A DNA stretch of 64,000 bases from Thalassotalea marina (GCF_014656435.1 NZ_BNCK01000009.1:124001-188000), one strand, 5' to 3'; counted from the first letter of the stretch, positions 46,345 to 55,630 are shown. Made by a program: numbers and translations. The notes: a model not told the origin generated them from the sequence alone.

Positions 46345-47446
46345 TTGTTGTGGCAGCGAAAAGCAACATTCACACCCGCCAGCTGATACTCATCAACACG
46401 AAGAAACCACAGCCCTTACGAGTTGTTGTCCGTCGGAGAGTAAAGAGCAGTTTGACTGGCTACTATGGGGCTCAACTGCTTTAGTCTTTATCGCATTTGT
46501 CGGTTTTTGGTTTCAAACCCCATCATCAGATTGGACTTATATCATGAGTCAAACCACCGTTGAGATGCTCAGCGCCATGTGGATCGGTATGGCACTAGGC
46601 GTTATAGCCGTTGGCTGGCTCAACCGCGTACCTAGAGATGTTGTTATTGGTACTATTGGTCAAGGCCACACGACAAAAGGCTTATTCAGAGCTACTTTCG
46701 CGGGGTTATTTTTAGACTTATGTAACCACGGTATTTTGATGGTTGGCATGAAACTGTATGAGCGTGGAGCCAGTTTAGGACAAGTCATGGCATTTATTAT
46801 TGCCAGTCCCTGGAACTCCTTCACCCTCACCTTAATTTTGATTGGCTTGGTTGGCTGGCAATGGACCTTAGCATTTATCTTATTATCGTTAGTGATCGCC
46901 TGGATCAGTGGTTATATTTTTGATCAGTTAGAAATAAAAGGTGTTTTACCTGCAAACCCAAATCAACATACGTTAAGTGATGATTTTAAATTAAAACCTG
47001 CGTTAAAGGCGCTAGCTAAAGACGCTGACTACTCACCAAAAGCTACTTTAAATATGTTAGTTGATGGCTTTAAAGGATCACGTATGGTGTTTCGCTGGGT
47101 CATGGTCGGCATCGTATTAGTTGCCTTAGTTCGCGCATTTGTACCAGCAGAAAGCTTCAACATTTGGTTTGGCGCAACAACTGCAGGGCTATTTTTAACG
47201 CTGATTGCCGCAACCATAATTGAAGTATGCTCTGAAGGCTCAACGCCAATTGCAGCAGATCTTATTACCCGAGCCAATGCACCAGGCAATGCTTTTACTT
47301 TCCTAATGGCAGGCGCCTCAACCGACTATACTGAGGTTATGGTCATTAAAGACACCATGAAAAGCTGGAAAATAGCGCTTTATTTGCCACTTATCACAGT
47401 ACCCCAAGTATTAGTAATTGGCTGGCTCATTAACCAAAGTGTATAA
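46337..47446 (+). CDS. SO_0444-like Cu/Zn efflux permease
   Basis: A 369-residue permease of the PF03773 type with about eight membrane helices. I choose the ATG at 46337 (MSNCCGSEKQHSH), with GAGG upstream; it overlaps the merR stop by 8 bp. The cytosolic N-terminus is a metal-ligand-rich tail (CCGSEKQHSHPPADTHQHEE, then TSCCPS) followed by the permease core (LDLCNHGILMVGMKLYERGASLGQVMAFIIASPWNSF; EVCSEGSTPIAADLI). It should export excess Cu or Zn. Ends before a strong terminator. Confidence 0.86.
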   Translation: MSNCCGSEKQHSHPPADTHQHEETTALTSCCPSESKEQFDWLLWGSTALVFIAFVGFWFQTPSSDWTYIMSQTTVEMLSAMWIGMALGVIAVGWLNRVPRDVVIGTIGQGHTTKGLFRATFAGLFLDLCNHGILMVGMKLYERGASLGQVMAFIIASPWNSFTLTLILIGLVGWQWTLAFILLSLVIAWISGYIFDQLEIKGVLPANPNQHTLSDDFKLKPALKALAKDADYSPKATLNMLVDGFKGSRMVFRWVMVGIVLVALVRAFVPAESFNIWFGATTAGLFLTLIAATIIEVCSEGSTPIAADLITRANAPGNAFTFLMAGASTDYTEVMVIKDTMKSWKIALYLPLITVPQVLVIGWLINQSV

Positions 47447-47451
47447 CAGCA

Positions 47452-47475
47452 AAGAGGCCAAGTTGGCCTCTTTTT
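47452..47475 (+). terminator. rho-independent terminator after the exporter gene
   Basis: A 7-bp stem GAGGCCA (47454-47460) / TGGCCTC (47464-47470) with a 3-nt loop, followed by five T, begins 6 bp after the exporter stop codon. Confidence 0.9.
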
Positions 47476-47695
47476 GTTTTGCAACTTTATATAATGTTAC
47501 CGTTACCTTTACTTCGATCATTTCATGACTTAATTCGTTACACATTCTGTAAAAGATTTATTAACATTGAACTGTATATAAGTTGATTTTCAAACTTAAA
47601 ACGTTACATTATCACACTGACAATTTAAGTTGCTCATTTGAGTTAAATCCAATGCTGGACAACTTAAAAATAATAACGACATAAATGGACACCCT

Positions 47696-49858
47696 ATGAA
47701 AAAGATCATTCCGTTAATGCTGGCCGCAACCGCCAGTAGCGCAGCAATGGCAGATGAAGGTATGTGGCAACCACATCAATTACCTAGCATTGCCAAACAA
47801 CTAACCAAAGCAGGTTTAAAGTTAAACCCTAATGATTTAACCGACTTAACTGGTTTTCCAATGGGCGCGATAGTAAGCCTTGGTGGATGTACTGCTTCAT
47901 TTGTTTCTGACAAAGGTTTAGTAGCAAGTAACCATCACTGTGTGTACGGTTCAATTCAATACAATTCAACTGAAGAAAATAACCTACTCGAAAATGGCTT
48001 TTTGGCAAAAACCTTTGACCAAGAATTACCCGCGACTCCGGGCAGCAGAATTTACGTAACGGAAGAAATTAACGAGGTTACTAAATTAATCACCGCTGGT
48101 GTTAGTGACAATATGGCTGGCCAAGAGCGCTACAATACCATAGATAAAAACTCTAAAGCCCTAGTCGCTGAATGTGAAACCAACAAAGATTATCGCTGTA
48201 GCGTGGTAAATTTTCACGGTGGATTAGAGTATTACCTTTTTAAACAACTGATGATCCGCGACGTTCGTTTGGTTCACGCGCCTGCCAATAGCATTGGTAA
48301 GTACGGCGGTGATATCGATAACTGGATGTGGCCACGCCATACTGGTGATTACGGTTTTTATCGCGCGTATGTTGGTAAAGATGGTAAACCTGCAGATTAC
48401 AGTAAAGACAATGTACCTTACGAACCAAAACACCACTTAAAAGTAAATAAATCGAGTGTTGATGATGGCGATTACATCATGGTGTTGGGTTACCCTGGCA
48501 GAACAAATCGTTACCGTACAGCGTTTGAAGTTGAAAACCAGTTTACTTGGGTTTATCCGCACTCAAAAGCTTATCGTGAAGAGCTTATTGACCTAATTCA
48601 CAATGCATCTGCACCTGGCAGCGATGCTCGCATTAAATATGAAAGTACACTTGCTGGCCTTGCTAACTACGCCAAAAACTATGGCAGCATGATCAAGAGC
48701 TATAACAAAGGTACAACATTAGAGCGCAAACAAAAGCTTGAACAAGACTTAACTGCTTGGATAAATGCCGATGCTAAGCGTAAAGCAAAGTATGGTGATG
48801 CGTTATCAGGTTTAAATAAACTCATTGCACAAGATAACAGCACGCAAGCTCGCGACATGATTCTTGGTTACATGGGTTATAACAAAATGATTGGCACAGC
48901 CTATCGTTTACATCGTTTAGCCATTGAAAAACAAAAGCCAAATGTTGAGCGCGAAAGAGGCTATCAAGAGCGCGACATGGCAAGGTTTGAACAAGGCTTA
49001 AAAGCGTTCGACCGTCGTTTCGATGCAGACATTGACCGCGAAATTTTATTCGCCATGTTAAAACATTATGCCAAGTTACCAAAAGCTGAGCGTATTGCTG
49101 CCATTGATGAGTTTTTTAACATTGGCAAAACACTAGATGAAAAGCGCTTACAAAAGCAATTAGCTAAAATGTACAAATCATCAAAAATAGCGGATGAAAA
49201 GTCTCGACTCGCTTGGCTTGAAAAAGACGTTAACGCGTTTGAAAAAAGTAGTGATCCATTCATCAAGTTAGCAGTAGACACCTTTGACGTTCGCCAAAAA
49301 ATGGAGAAACAATCAAAAGAGCTTTACGGTAATATTCAGGCCTATCGTCCTAAATACATGGAAGCGCTTATTGCATACTTTAATGCCAAAAAGTTACCCG
49401 TTTATGCCGATGCTAACAGTACCCTGCGAATTACCTACGGTAATGTTAAAGGCTATTCGCCACAAGACGGTTTAGTGGCAACACCTTTTACCACACTAGA
49501 AGGCATTGTTGCGAAAGACACAGGTGTAGAGCCTTTTAATGCACCTAAAAAACAATTATCGCTGATTGAGAAAAAGCAATACGGTGAATATGTTAAGTCT
49601 GATCTAAACTCAGTGCCGGTTAACTACTTAGGTACCTTAGATATCACTGGTGGTAACTCTGGCTCACCGACATTAAATGATAAAGCAGAATTTGTTGGCT
49701 TAGTGTTTGACGGTGTATACGAGAGTGTAATTGGTGATTGGGACTACGATCCAAAACTAAACCGCTCTATTCACGTCGATGTAAAATATATGCTTTGGGT
49801 CATGGAGCATATTGACGGCGCAACAAACCTTATCGAAGAAATGGATATCGTTGAATAA
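47696..49858 (+). CDS. S46 family periplasmic dipeptidyl-peptidase
   Basis: A 720-residue exported peptidase (signal MKKIIPLMLAATASSAAMA-DEG). S46 features: GMWQPHQLP at the mature N-terminus, catalytic His in SNHHCVYGSIQ, YPGRTNRYRTA, and the catalytic Ser in TGGNSGSPTLNDKAEFVGLVFDG. S46 enzymes (DPP7, DPP11) cut dipeptides from the N-terminus of peptides, for protein-scavenging growth. Length matches the family. Monocistronic, closed by a long stem-loop. DPP7 versus DPP11 specificity is not assigned here. Confidence 0.92.
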   Translation: MKKIIPLMLAATASSAAMADEGMWQPHQLPSIAKQLTKAGLKLNPNDLTDLTGFPMGAIVSLGGCTASFVSDKGLVASNHHCVYGSIQYNSTEENNLLENGFLAKTFDQELPATPGSRIYVTEEINEVTKLITAGVSDNMAGQERYNTIDKNSKALVAECETNKDYRCSVVNFHGGLEYYLFKQLMIRDVRLVHAPANSIGKYGGDIDNWMWPRHTGDYGFYRAYVGKDGKPADYSKDNVPYEPKHHLKVNKSSVDDGDYIMVLGYPGRTNRYRTAFEVENQFTWVYPHSKAYREELIDLIHNASAPGSDARIKYESTLAGLANYAKNYGSMIKSYNKGTTLERKQKLEQDLTAWINADAKRKAKYGDALSGLNKLIAQDNSTQARDMILGYMGYNKMIGTAYRLHRLAIEKQKPNVERERGYQERDMARFEQGLKAFDRRFDADIDREILFAMLKHYAKLPKAERIAAIDEFFNIGKTLDEKRLQKQLAKMYKSSKIADEKSRLAWLEKDVNAFEKSSDPFIKLAVDTFDVRQKMEKQSKELYGNIQAYRPKYMEALIAYFNAKKLPVYADANSTLRITYGNVKGYSPQDGLVATPFTTLEGIVAKDTGVEPFNAPKKQLSLIEKKQYGEYVKSDLNSVPVNYLGTLDITGGNSGSPTLNDKAEFVGLVFDGVYESVIGDWDYDPKLNRSIHVDVKYMLWVMEHIDGATNLIEEMDIVE

Positions 49859-49878
49859 CTATTAGTTATAGGTTTTCA

Positions 49879-49908
49879 AAAGCTAAGCTGTTACAACAGC
49901 TTAGCTTT
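49879..49908 (+). terminator. rho-independent terminator after the S46 peptidase gene
   Basis: A perfect inverted repeat with 14-bp arms (AAAGCTAAGCTGTT / AACAGCTTAGCTTT) and a 2-bp centre starts 20 bp after the stop. The last arm ends in TTT and runs into ATTTC. Confidence 0.8.
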
Positions 49909-50049
49909 ATTTCATTAAACCTCGCTACCACTACAAAAAACACTAAATTCAGCAATTTATTTCAAACTGTAACTAAACTAAACCCATCGTTAACTTAGCT
50001 CACTTTATCTATTTTCCTCTTGTTTCATTAAATTAAGTTCAATAGAGTA

Positions 50050-50361
50050 ATACCAATTGAATTAAATATTTGATCAACTTAGAACTTCATTAGCGCGTTG
50101 AGAACAAGCTAAATAATTTAAGCATAGTCACTCTATGGTTCGATTATTTAGGGAAGTTATCAGGGCGCTAATGAGTTCCCAAGGGCGAGTTTAAAAGGCT
50201 TATAGACTGTGTTATTGATTCTAACAAAGACGCTACACGGATGTAGCTTATTAGATAACGCAGGAGCACGTTCTCCTGAATAACCATTCTTTGCAATCAA
50301 TGCCTTGCCTATAACCCTTTTAATTCTCGCTAAGTGAGCAAATATTTATTTCAATTGGTAT
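50050..50361. repeat. MITE-like structured element with terminal inverted repeats
   Basis: The ends are 23-bp inverted repeats (50050-50072 and 50339-50361) starting ATACCAATTGAA and ending in TAAATATTTG, with one mismatch. Just outside TACCAATTG on each side is TAA (50048-50050 and 50361-50363), a possible 3-bp target duplication. The inside has nested stems: GAACTTCATTAGCGC with GCGCTAATGAGTTC, CTAAATAAT with ATTATTTAG, CATAG with CTATG; and in the right half GCGAGTTTAAAAGG with CCTTTTAATTCTCGC, GCTACA with TGTAGC, and CAGGAG with CTCCTG. No coding frame. This looks like a non-autonomous element or a structured RNA. Confidence 0.7.
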
Positions 50362-50393
50362 AATCTTCCACTAAATCAATAAGTAAAAACGAG

Positions 50394-51617
50394 ATGAAAC
50401 TGCAGTCCTCCCTCAAGTTGTTGTGTTGTTGTACATTGCTACTAACGTGTCAAAGTTATGCAAAACAACAAAAACTATTACCTAATGATGGCAAAGCAGA
50501 AGATCAATTTGCCTTTAGCGTGGCAATTGATGGCACATCAGCTTTGGTTGGTGCGCTGAATGCTGATATAGCAAACATTCAAAATTCAGGTGCTGCTTAT
50601 CTCTATTCACTTAACCATAATGGGTGGCAGCAACAAGCAAAACTCGTTGCCAAACAGCCTTATGCTGGCGACACGCTCGGCGGTAACGTTGCATTAAAAA
50701 ACGAGTTTGCCATGTTAGGAGCGTCCAGAAGTGACTTAAAAGCTGAAGATGCTGGTGCAGTATTTGCCTTTGAAAAACAGGAAAATACATGGTCAGAGCA
50801 ACAGGTTTTAACGGCAATAGATGCAAAAGCTGGTGACGCCTTTGGCCAAAGCATTGCCTTAACTGAACAATTTCTTGTTATTGGTGCACCACATAGTGAC
50901 GCGCCATTAGAAGATTCAGGCTCTACTTATGTTTTTATTCGTAAAAATAACAAGTGGCAGTTTCACAGTAAACTTACTGCAAAAGATGGTGCACAAGGTG
51001 ACTTATTTGGCATCAGCGTCGCCATTCACGACAATACCCTAATAGTGGGTGCTGACTTAAATGATGAACGCGCTGAAAAGGCTGGTGCTGTGTATGCTTT
51101 TCAATTTGACGGTGAACGTTGGATTCAACAGGCCAAACTGATGGCCAATGATGGCGCAAATACTGATATTTTTGGTGTTAGGGTTGCATTGTTTGGTGAT
51201 ACTGCGCTTATCTCAGCCAGAAGAGATGACATTGAAGGTGTTGGCAAAGATGCAGGCTCTGCCTATATTTTTGAGCGCAGCAATGGCAATTGGCGACAAA
51301 TACAAAAATTAGTCGCGCCCGATGGAAAAGCAGATGATAGATTTGCCCGAGGCGTAGCCCTAAACCAAGATACTGCCTTGATAAGCGCTATGCATCACGA
51401 TGTTAATGGTGATAATGCAGGTGCTTTATACGTCTTTAAAAAACAACAGGGGCAATGGCGTTATTCAAACAAAATCGTCGCAAAAGATGCTATGGCACAA
51501 GATAGGTTTGGCTGGAATATTGCTCTGTCACATAAAACCGCCATAGTAGCCGCTCCACACCGTGATGATAACGGTGATAATTCTGGCGCTGCGTATATTG
51601 TGGATTTAGCCCACTAA
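50394..51617 (+). CDS. secreted FG-GAP repeat protein
   Basis: A 407-residue exported protein (signal MKLQSSLKLLCCCTLLLTCQSYA-KQQ) made of about seven repeats of some 50 residues, each with a D-x-F-G/A core, a strand like VALxxxxALISA and an acidic loop (HRDDNGDNSGAAYIV, NDERAEKAGAVYAF). This is the FG-GAP/integrin-alpha-like propeller in its bacterial form. The acidic loops probably bind calcium. It starts about 30 bp after the structured repeat and may use a promoter at its edge. Function unknown. Confidence 0.85.
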   Translation: MKLQSSLKLLCCCTLLLTCQSYAKQQKLLPNDGKAEDQFAFSVAIDGTSALVGALNADIANIQNSGAAYLYSLNHNGWQQQAKLVAKQPYAGDTLGGNVALKNEFAMLGASRSDLKAEDAGAVFAFEKQENTWSEQQVLTAIDAKAGDAFGQSIALTEQFLVIGAPHSDAPLEDSGSTYVFIRKNNKWQFHSKLTAKDGAQGDLFGISVAIHDNTLIVGADLNDERAEKAGAVYAFQFDGERWIQQAKLMANDGANTDIFGVRVALFGDTALISARRDDIEGVGKDAGSAYIFERSNGNWRQIQKLVAPDGKADDRFARGVALNQDTALISAMHHDVNGDNAGALYVFKKQQGQWRYSNKIVAKDAMAQDRFGWNIALSHKTAIVAAPHRDDNGDNSGAAYIVDLAH

Positions 51618-51720
51618 GATGACATAGTGGGCACACAGTCGTCGTTAAATGATGCAATAAGCTATCAATTAATCAATGAATTGGCCTGAGTCGCAATGTT
51701 TTAAATATTAGTTCACTAAA

Positions 51721-51864
51721 TTAGTTTTCTAAATCAGTTTGCTCAGCCAATTTTGCTCTTTCAGCTTTAGAAATATACTTAGGTTTAGTGCTTTTGTGCA
51801 GTTTAGCATTGGCCTTTTTCTTTTTGGCGAGCAATGTGCTTTTAACTTTCTTTTTACGGTTCAT
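51721..51864 (-). CDS. DUF2986 family micro-protein
   Basis: A 47-residue, strongly basic protein: MNRKKKVKSTLLAKKKKANA at the start, then KLHKSTKPKYISKAERAKLAEQ. This is the characteristic sequence of DUF2986, a family of very small proteins in Shewanella, Vibrio and relatives. No function is known; its Lys-rich composition suggests binding to nucleic acid or ribosome. ATG start at 51864; transcribed alone on the minus strand between the FG-GAP and DUF924 genes. Confidence 0.75.
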   Translation of the reverse strand: MNRKKKVKSTLLAKKKKANAKLHKSTKPKYISKAERAKLAEQTDLEN

Positions 51865-52026
51865 TGAATGTTGGCTTTTTCCGGTTTTAAAATAACTCTA
51901 AAAAACTACAGCTTTTAGAGCCATTATACGCCAAATGATTTATTTAATAACAGCTTCATCTGTCGGGTACTAACCCTTCTCGATAAAAATCCTACTTTAA
52001 TAGTTGCGATATACATACCAATTTAA

Positions 52027-52563
52027 TTAGAAGCTAGAATTGGGCTCTTTAAGAAATTCGACTTCTTCTGGCGTAGACTGCCGGCCCAATATAGTATTTC
52101 TGTGAGGATAACGGCCGAACTGATCAATAATCGCTTTATGTTTACATTCAAATTCAAGATTCTGTTCGTTGCCAAGTGCTTGATATAGTGAGAGTGCATG
52201 TTTGTGTATCAATTTTGATTCACTATGCATAAAGGGTAGATATAAAAAACTGCGCTCTGTTTCAGGTAGTGTCAAATCAAAACCTTTGCTTATGGCGACT
52301 TGCGCTAACGTTAACGCCATTGGGTCTTGTGCAAATGCTGCGGGTTTATCACGATAAATATTTCTGGAGAACTGATCCAAAATAATGATTTCTGCCAAAC
52401 TACCTAATGCCGTTTCTCGCCAAGACGATAACTCCCCGAGTTTTGCTTGATGGTGCACATGGGCAAATCGCTGCTCTATCAGCAAGTCAAATGCCGTGTC
52501 TTTTTGCCACCACTGCGCAGGTGTTGTTTCGACAAACCAAAAATGAATTATCTCCTGAACCAC
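52027..52563 (-). CDS. DUF924 family protein
   Basis: A 178-residue soluble protein with the DUF924 features: IIHFWFVETTPAQWWQKDTAFD at the start, IIILDQFSRNIYRDKPAAFAQDPMAL in the middle, ERSFLYLPFMHSESKLIHKHALSLYQ, and FGRYPHRNTILGRQSTPEEVEFL near the end. The fold is helical, distantly TPR-like. Function unknown despite wide distribution. Starts ATG at 52563. Confidence 0.9.
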   Translation of the reverse strand: MVQEIIHFWFVETTPAQWWQKDTAFDLLIEQRFAHVHHQAKLGELSSWRETALGSLAEIIILDQFSRNIYRDKPAAFAQDPMALTLAQVAISKGFDLTLPETERSFLYLPFMHSESKLIHKHALSLYQALGNEQNLEFECKHKAIIDQFGRYPHRNTILGRQSTPEEVEFLKEPNSSF

Positions 52564-52678
52564 GGTATCGCCCTCTTTGATGAATTTAACTATTTGATAA
52601 TAACGTTAAGCTTAAGCAATACCAATAAAGGCCAAAAAGTTAACTAGAAAAATCGATAAACGGTTTATCCTAGCTAAG

Positions 52679-52706
52679 TAAAAAGGCCTGCTTAGTAGCA
52701 GGCCTT
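52679..52706 (-). terminator. rho-independent terminator of the TonB2-type operon
   Basis: A perfect 10-bp stem (AAGGCCTGCT at 52683-52692, AGCAGGCCTT at 52697-52706), 4-nt loop, followed on the minus strand by a T-run, 27 bp after the TPR-protein stop codon. Confidence 0.9.
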
Positions 52707-52733
52707 ATGTTCATTACAATAACAAGTATAGCG

Positions 52734-54017
52734 CTAATTTAACATCGCCAATTGTTCATGTTGTGCTTTTTCACGAGCAACATATTTGCCCCATTGTTTG
52801 GCTGTTTTACGAGCTGCTGCAATATCTTCAGCTGCTTTAAAGGCATCAAGTGACTTATCAAACTCTTTCATATTAAAGTAACTCATGCCCAGCACTAAGT
52901 GCATATCGCCTTCACGATTAATGCCACCACGTTTTAATGCTTTGTCAGCTGACGCAATGGCTTGTTGCCACTTTTCAGTGTTTAAATAAGCTTGTGCTAG
53001 TTGAGCGTCAAACTTGCCAGATTCAGCAATTTCTGACGCCTTAACCAATACTGGTATAGCTTTTAAATCATCACGTGCAGCAATGAACGATTGCGCTAAC
53101 ATCTCTAGATTTTTTTCACTGGCAACAATTTGACCTTGCGCAATTGAATCATCGAGTAATTTTGCTGCTTTGTAAGGTGCATTATGAAAGCGATATAACT
53201 GAGCTAACATGGTAATGTCTTGCGGCTTTGTAATAAATCCAGCTTGCCAAGCAGCTTCCATCGCCCCCATTTGTTTTTGCTCTTCCCCTACTTCGCCGTA
53301 CATGCCAGCCAGTTGGATCCAATATTCTGGTTTACTATATAAACGCACCATTTCTTCCATGATTTCAACAACTTTCTTCGGTTGTTTAAGTTCATAGTAG
53401 TTAGCGCGCGCTAAAATCAACCAATTTTCTTCTGGTACTTCTTTGTTCAACTTAGCCAATTCAATAGCATTGTTGATTGAAGTAAGCGATTGTTGATATT
53501 TTTTATCCTGATAATACACGTTAGCGTACATCACATGTTGGCTAGTTGTTAGCGCTTTAGTATTTATTGCTTGCCACTGATCTAAAAACTTGATGGTCTG
53601 TCCATAATCTTGCTGCTGCATAGAGAGCTGAGCTAATGAGTACAAGGTAGACAAGCGCAAAGTTTCAGGGATAGCTTCTTGCGCAACAACATTTTTAAAA
53701 CTTGCTATCGCGTTAGGTAAATCGTCATTAGCGTAATGCGTAAAGCCATAAAAATTCCATAACATGGCTACTTCATAACTATTTAAACTATCAATTCGCT
53801 CTTTTACTTCATCTAATACCGCTAAGCCGCCGGCTTTATCACCCGCGTCAGCAATTTGCTGGGCACGAGCAAACTGTGTGTAAACACGATTTCGCATCGC
53901 AGGTACACGAACAGACTTTTTAGCTTCTTCTGCGTGTACTTCTGCAACACCGTCGATGATTACCGGTGACACATAAAGTGCACTGACAGACAACATGGTA
54001 CACAGTAACTTTTTCAT
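52734..54017 (-). CDS. TPR protein of the TonB2-type operon
   Basis: A 427-residue exported protein (signal to about residue 30; MKKLLCTMLSVSALYVSPVI...) built of about nine TPR-like helix pairs (for example AIASFKNVVAQEAIPETLRLSTLYSLAQLSMQQQDYGQTIKFLDQW, and LNTEKWQQAIASADKALKRGGINREGDMHLVLGMSYFNMKEFDKSLDAF). It is the last gene of the operon, 21 bp after tonB. In related operons such a TPR protein accompanies TonB and ExbBD and probably helps the complex contact its receptors in the periplasm; that role is inferred. Confidence 0.87.
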   Translation of the reverse strand: MKKLLCTMLSVSALYVSPVIIDGVAEVHAEEAKKSVRVPAMRNRVYTQFARAQQIADAGDKAGGLAVLDEVKERIDSLNSYEVAMLWNFYGFTHYANDDLPNAIASFKNVVAQEAIPETLRLSTLYSLAQLSMQQQDYGQTIKFLDQWQAINTKALTTSQHVMYANVYYQDKKYQQSLTSINNAIELAKLNKEVPEENWLILARANYYELKQPKKVVEIMEEMVRLYSKPEYWIQLAGMYGEVGEEQKQMGAMEAAWQAGFITKPQDITMLAQLYRFHNAPYKAAKLLDDSIAQGQIVASEKNLEMLAQSFIAARDDLKAIPVLVKASEIAESGKFDAQLAQAYLNTEKWQQAIASADKALKRGGINREGDMHLVLGMSYFNMKEFDKSLDAFKAAEDIAAARKTAKQWGKYVAREKAQHEQLAMLN

Positions 54018-54038
54018 TATTTGCTCTCTATTTTTCTA

Positions 54039-54659
54039 TTAACCGTCAATTTCGAAGGTGATTCTGTTTTGTACGCCTGCAACCTCAGTTGCCTCACCAT
54101 CTACAACACGTGGTTTATATTTGAATTTTGATGCGGCATCTAACGCAGCGCGATCAAATATGCCCTCAGGTTGTGCTTCAACTACGATAGGATCTCGCAC
54201 TGAGCCATTTGTTGTCACAGTAAATTCAACAATGACGTATCCTTCTATACCACGAGATTGCGCTCGTCTTGGATAAATTGGCTGAACCTTAACTATGGGT
54301 AAATAATCGCCATCAGCACTGTCTAAACTAAGTCCGCCAGCCAAACCATTATCTGTTTGGATGTCTGCAGCAAAGCTAGTGCTTACCGCTTCTGCATTCG
54401 GGTTCGATTGTTGCATTTGCGGTTGTTGCATTTGCGGCGGTGGCTCTTTTGGCTTAGGTGGCTTTTGCGGTTTACGCTCTTTTTGCTGCACGGTTTCTTC
54501 TTGCTTTAAGCGAATAAAGTCAAGCACGTTACCGCGTGGTGGCTCAGTAAGTACTTCGTTACCACCAGAAATTAAACGTTGCATACTCCACAATAATGCC
54601 AGGGTAACAACCACTGCAAAAGCAAATGAAATGGCGTAACGTCCAACATTGGTCATCAT
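54039..54659 (-). CDS. tonB: TonB family energy transducer
   Basis: A 206-residue TonB: N-terminal membrane helix (about 8-30), a proline/glutamine-rich linker (KERKPQKPPKPKEPPPQMQQ), and the C-terminal TonB domain (VQPIYPRRAQSRGIEGYVIVEFTVTTNGSVRDPIVVEAQPEGIFDRAALDAASKFKYKPRV). It carries proton-motive energy from ExbB/ExbD to outer-membrane receptors. The linker is short, as in TonB2-type proteins. It follows exbD by 2 bp. Confidence 0.94.
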   Translation of the reverse strand: MMTNVGRYAISFAFAVVVTLALLWSMQRLISGGNEVLTEPPRGNVLDFIRLKQEETVQQKERKPQKPPKPKEPPPQMQQPQMQQSNPNAEAVSTSFAADIQTDNGLAGGLSLDSADGDYLPIVKVQPIYPRRAQSRGIEGYVIVEFTVTTNGSVRDPIVVEAQPEGIFDRAALDAASKFKYKPRVVDGEATEVAGVQNRITFEIDG

Positions 54660-54661
54660 GA

Positions 54662-55075
54662 TTATGCCTCTAACGCTGCAATTGACACATCAAATACACC
54701 AGCAGCACGAGCAGAATCCATCACTTTGATTAACACGTCAGTCGTGGCTTTTTGATCTGCTTGAATCACTACAGTGCCTTGCGGGTTTTCAGCTTTCAAA
54801 CGCTCAATATTGGCTTGTACAGCACGTACATCAACACGACGCTTGTTTATCCAAATTTCACCCGTGTCACTTATCGCCACTAAAATATTTGCACGCTCTT
54901 TTTTCACCGCTGTTGCAGCTTCTGGGCGGTTAACTTCGATACCTGCTTCTTTAACAAATGACGCAGTAACGATGAAGAAAATCAATAGAATGAAAACCAC
55001 GTCAAGCATTGGCGTCATATTAATTTCTTCTGCTTCTTCTTGATCTTGTAATACTTTTGCTAATTGAGAACGCAT
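54662..55075 (-). CDS. exbD: biopolymer transport protein ExbD
   Basis: A 137-residue ExbD/TolR protein: one membrane helix holding the essential Asp (NMTPMLDVVFILLIFFIVTASF, Asp about 25), and a periplasmic domain (INKRRVDVRAVQANIERLKAENPQGTVVIQADQKATTDVLIKVMDSARAAG). With ExbB it forms the proton channel that energises TonB. 24 bp after exbB, 2 bp before tonB. Confidence 0.95.
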   Translation of the reverse strand: MRSQLAKVLQDQEEAEEINMTPMLDVVFILLIFFIVTASFVKEAGIEVNRPEAATAVKKERANILVAISDTGEIWINKRRVDVRAVQANIERLKAENPQGTVVIQADQKATTDVLIKVMDSARAAGVFDVSIAALEA

Positions 55076-55099
55076 GTTCTTAACCCTTTTATCTCTATG

Positions 55100-55627
55100 T
55101 TAGTGCGCCATTGGCAGCGCATCTTCAATTTGTTCAGTACGGCGTTTAGTTTTACGTTGTAACCAGGTCACGATGAATACACCTGATAATGAGCCAACCA
55201 TACCCGCCATCGTTGGGATAGTGGCGCGCGAGACCCCAGAGGCCATCGAACGAGCATTACCGCTACCTGAAATTGCCATTACGTCAAACACTTCAATCAT
55301 CCCTGTTACCGTGCCTAACAAACCAAGTAATGGACACAACACAACTAAGCTTTGAATTAATGCCACATTGTGATTTAGCATTTCTGTGATCCGCGATACG
55401 TTGGCAAAACGAATTTGTTCAGCATTCCAAGATTTACGCTCTGTGCGTGACATCCAATCATTAACCACGTTCGCCTTTACTTTTTTGTATCCAAATAAAA
55501 AGAAGTACAAACGTTCAAATATCAGTAGCCACATCAAGCAGATCACGCCGGCGATCACGGTCAATACCTGACCACCGGTGTCTAAAAATTCACGAATGCT
55601 ATTCATCAATTCGATGAATAAAACCAT
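55100..55627 (-). CDS. exbB: ExbB-type proton channel protein (short)
   Basis: A 175-residue MotA/TolQ/ExbB protein with three membrane helices (about 17-40, 90-110, 135-157) and the conserved stretch LVVLCPLLGLLGTVTGMIEVFDVMAISGSGNARSMASGVSRATIPTMAGMVGSLSGVF. It partners with ExbD. The operon also encodes a second, longer ExbB-like protein 3 bp upstream, the arrangement of TonB2 systems. Confidence 0.93.
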   Translation of the reverse strand: MVLFIELMNSIREFLDTGGQVLTVIAGVICLMWLLIFERLYFFLFGYKKVKANVVNDWMSRTERKSWNAEQIRFANVSRITEMLNHNVALIQSLVVLCPLLGLLGTVTGMIEVFDVMAISGSGNARSMASGVSRATIPTMAGMVGSLSGVFIVTWLQRKTKRRTEQIEDALPMAH

Positions 55628-55630
55628 GAG

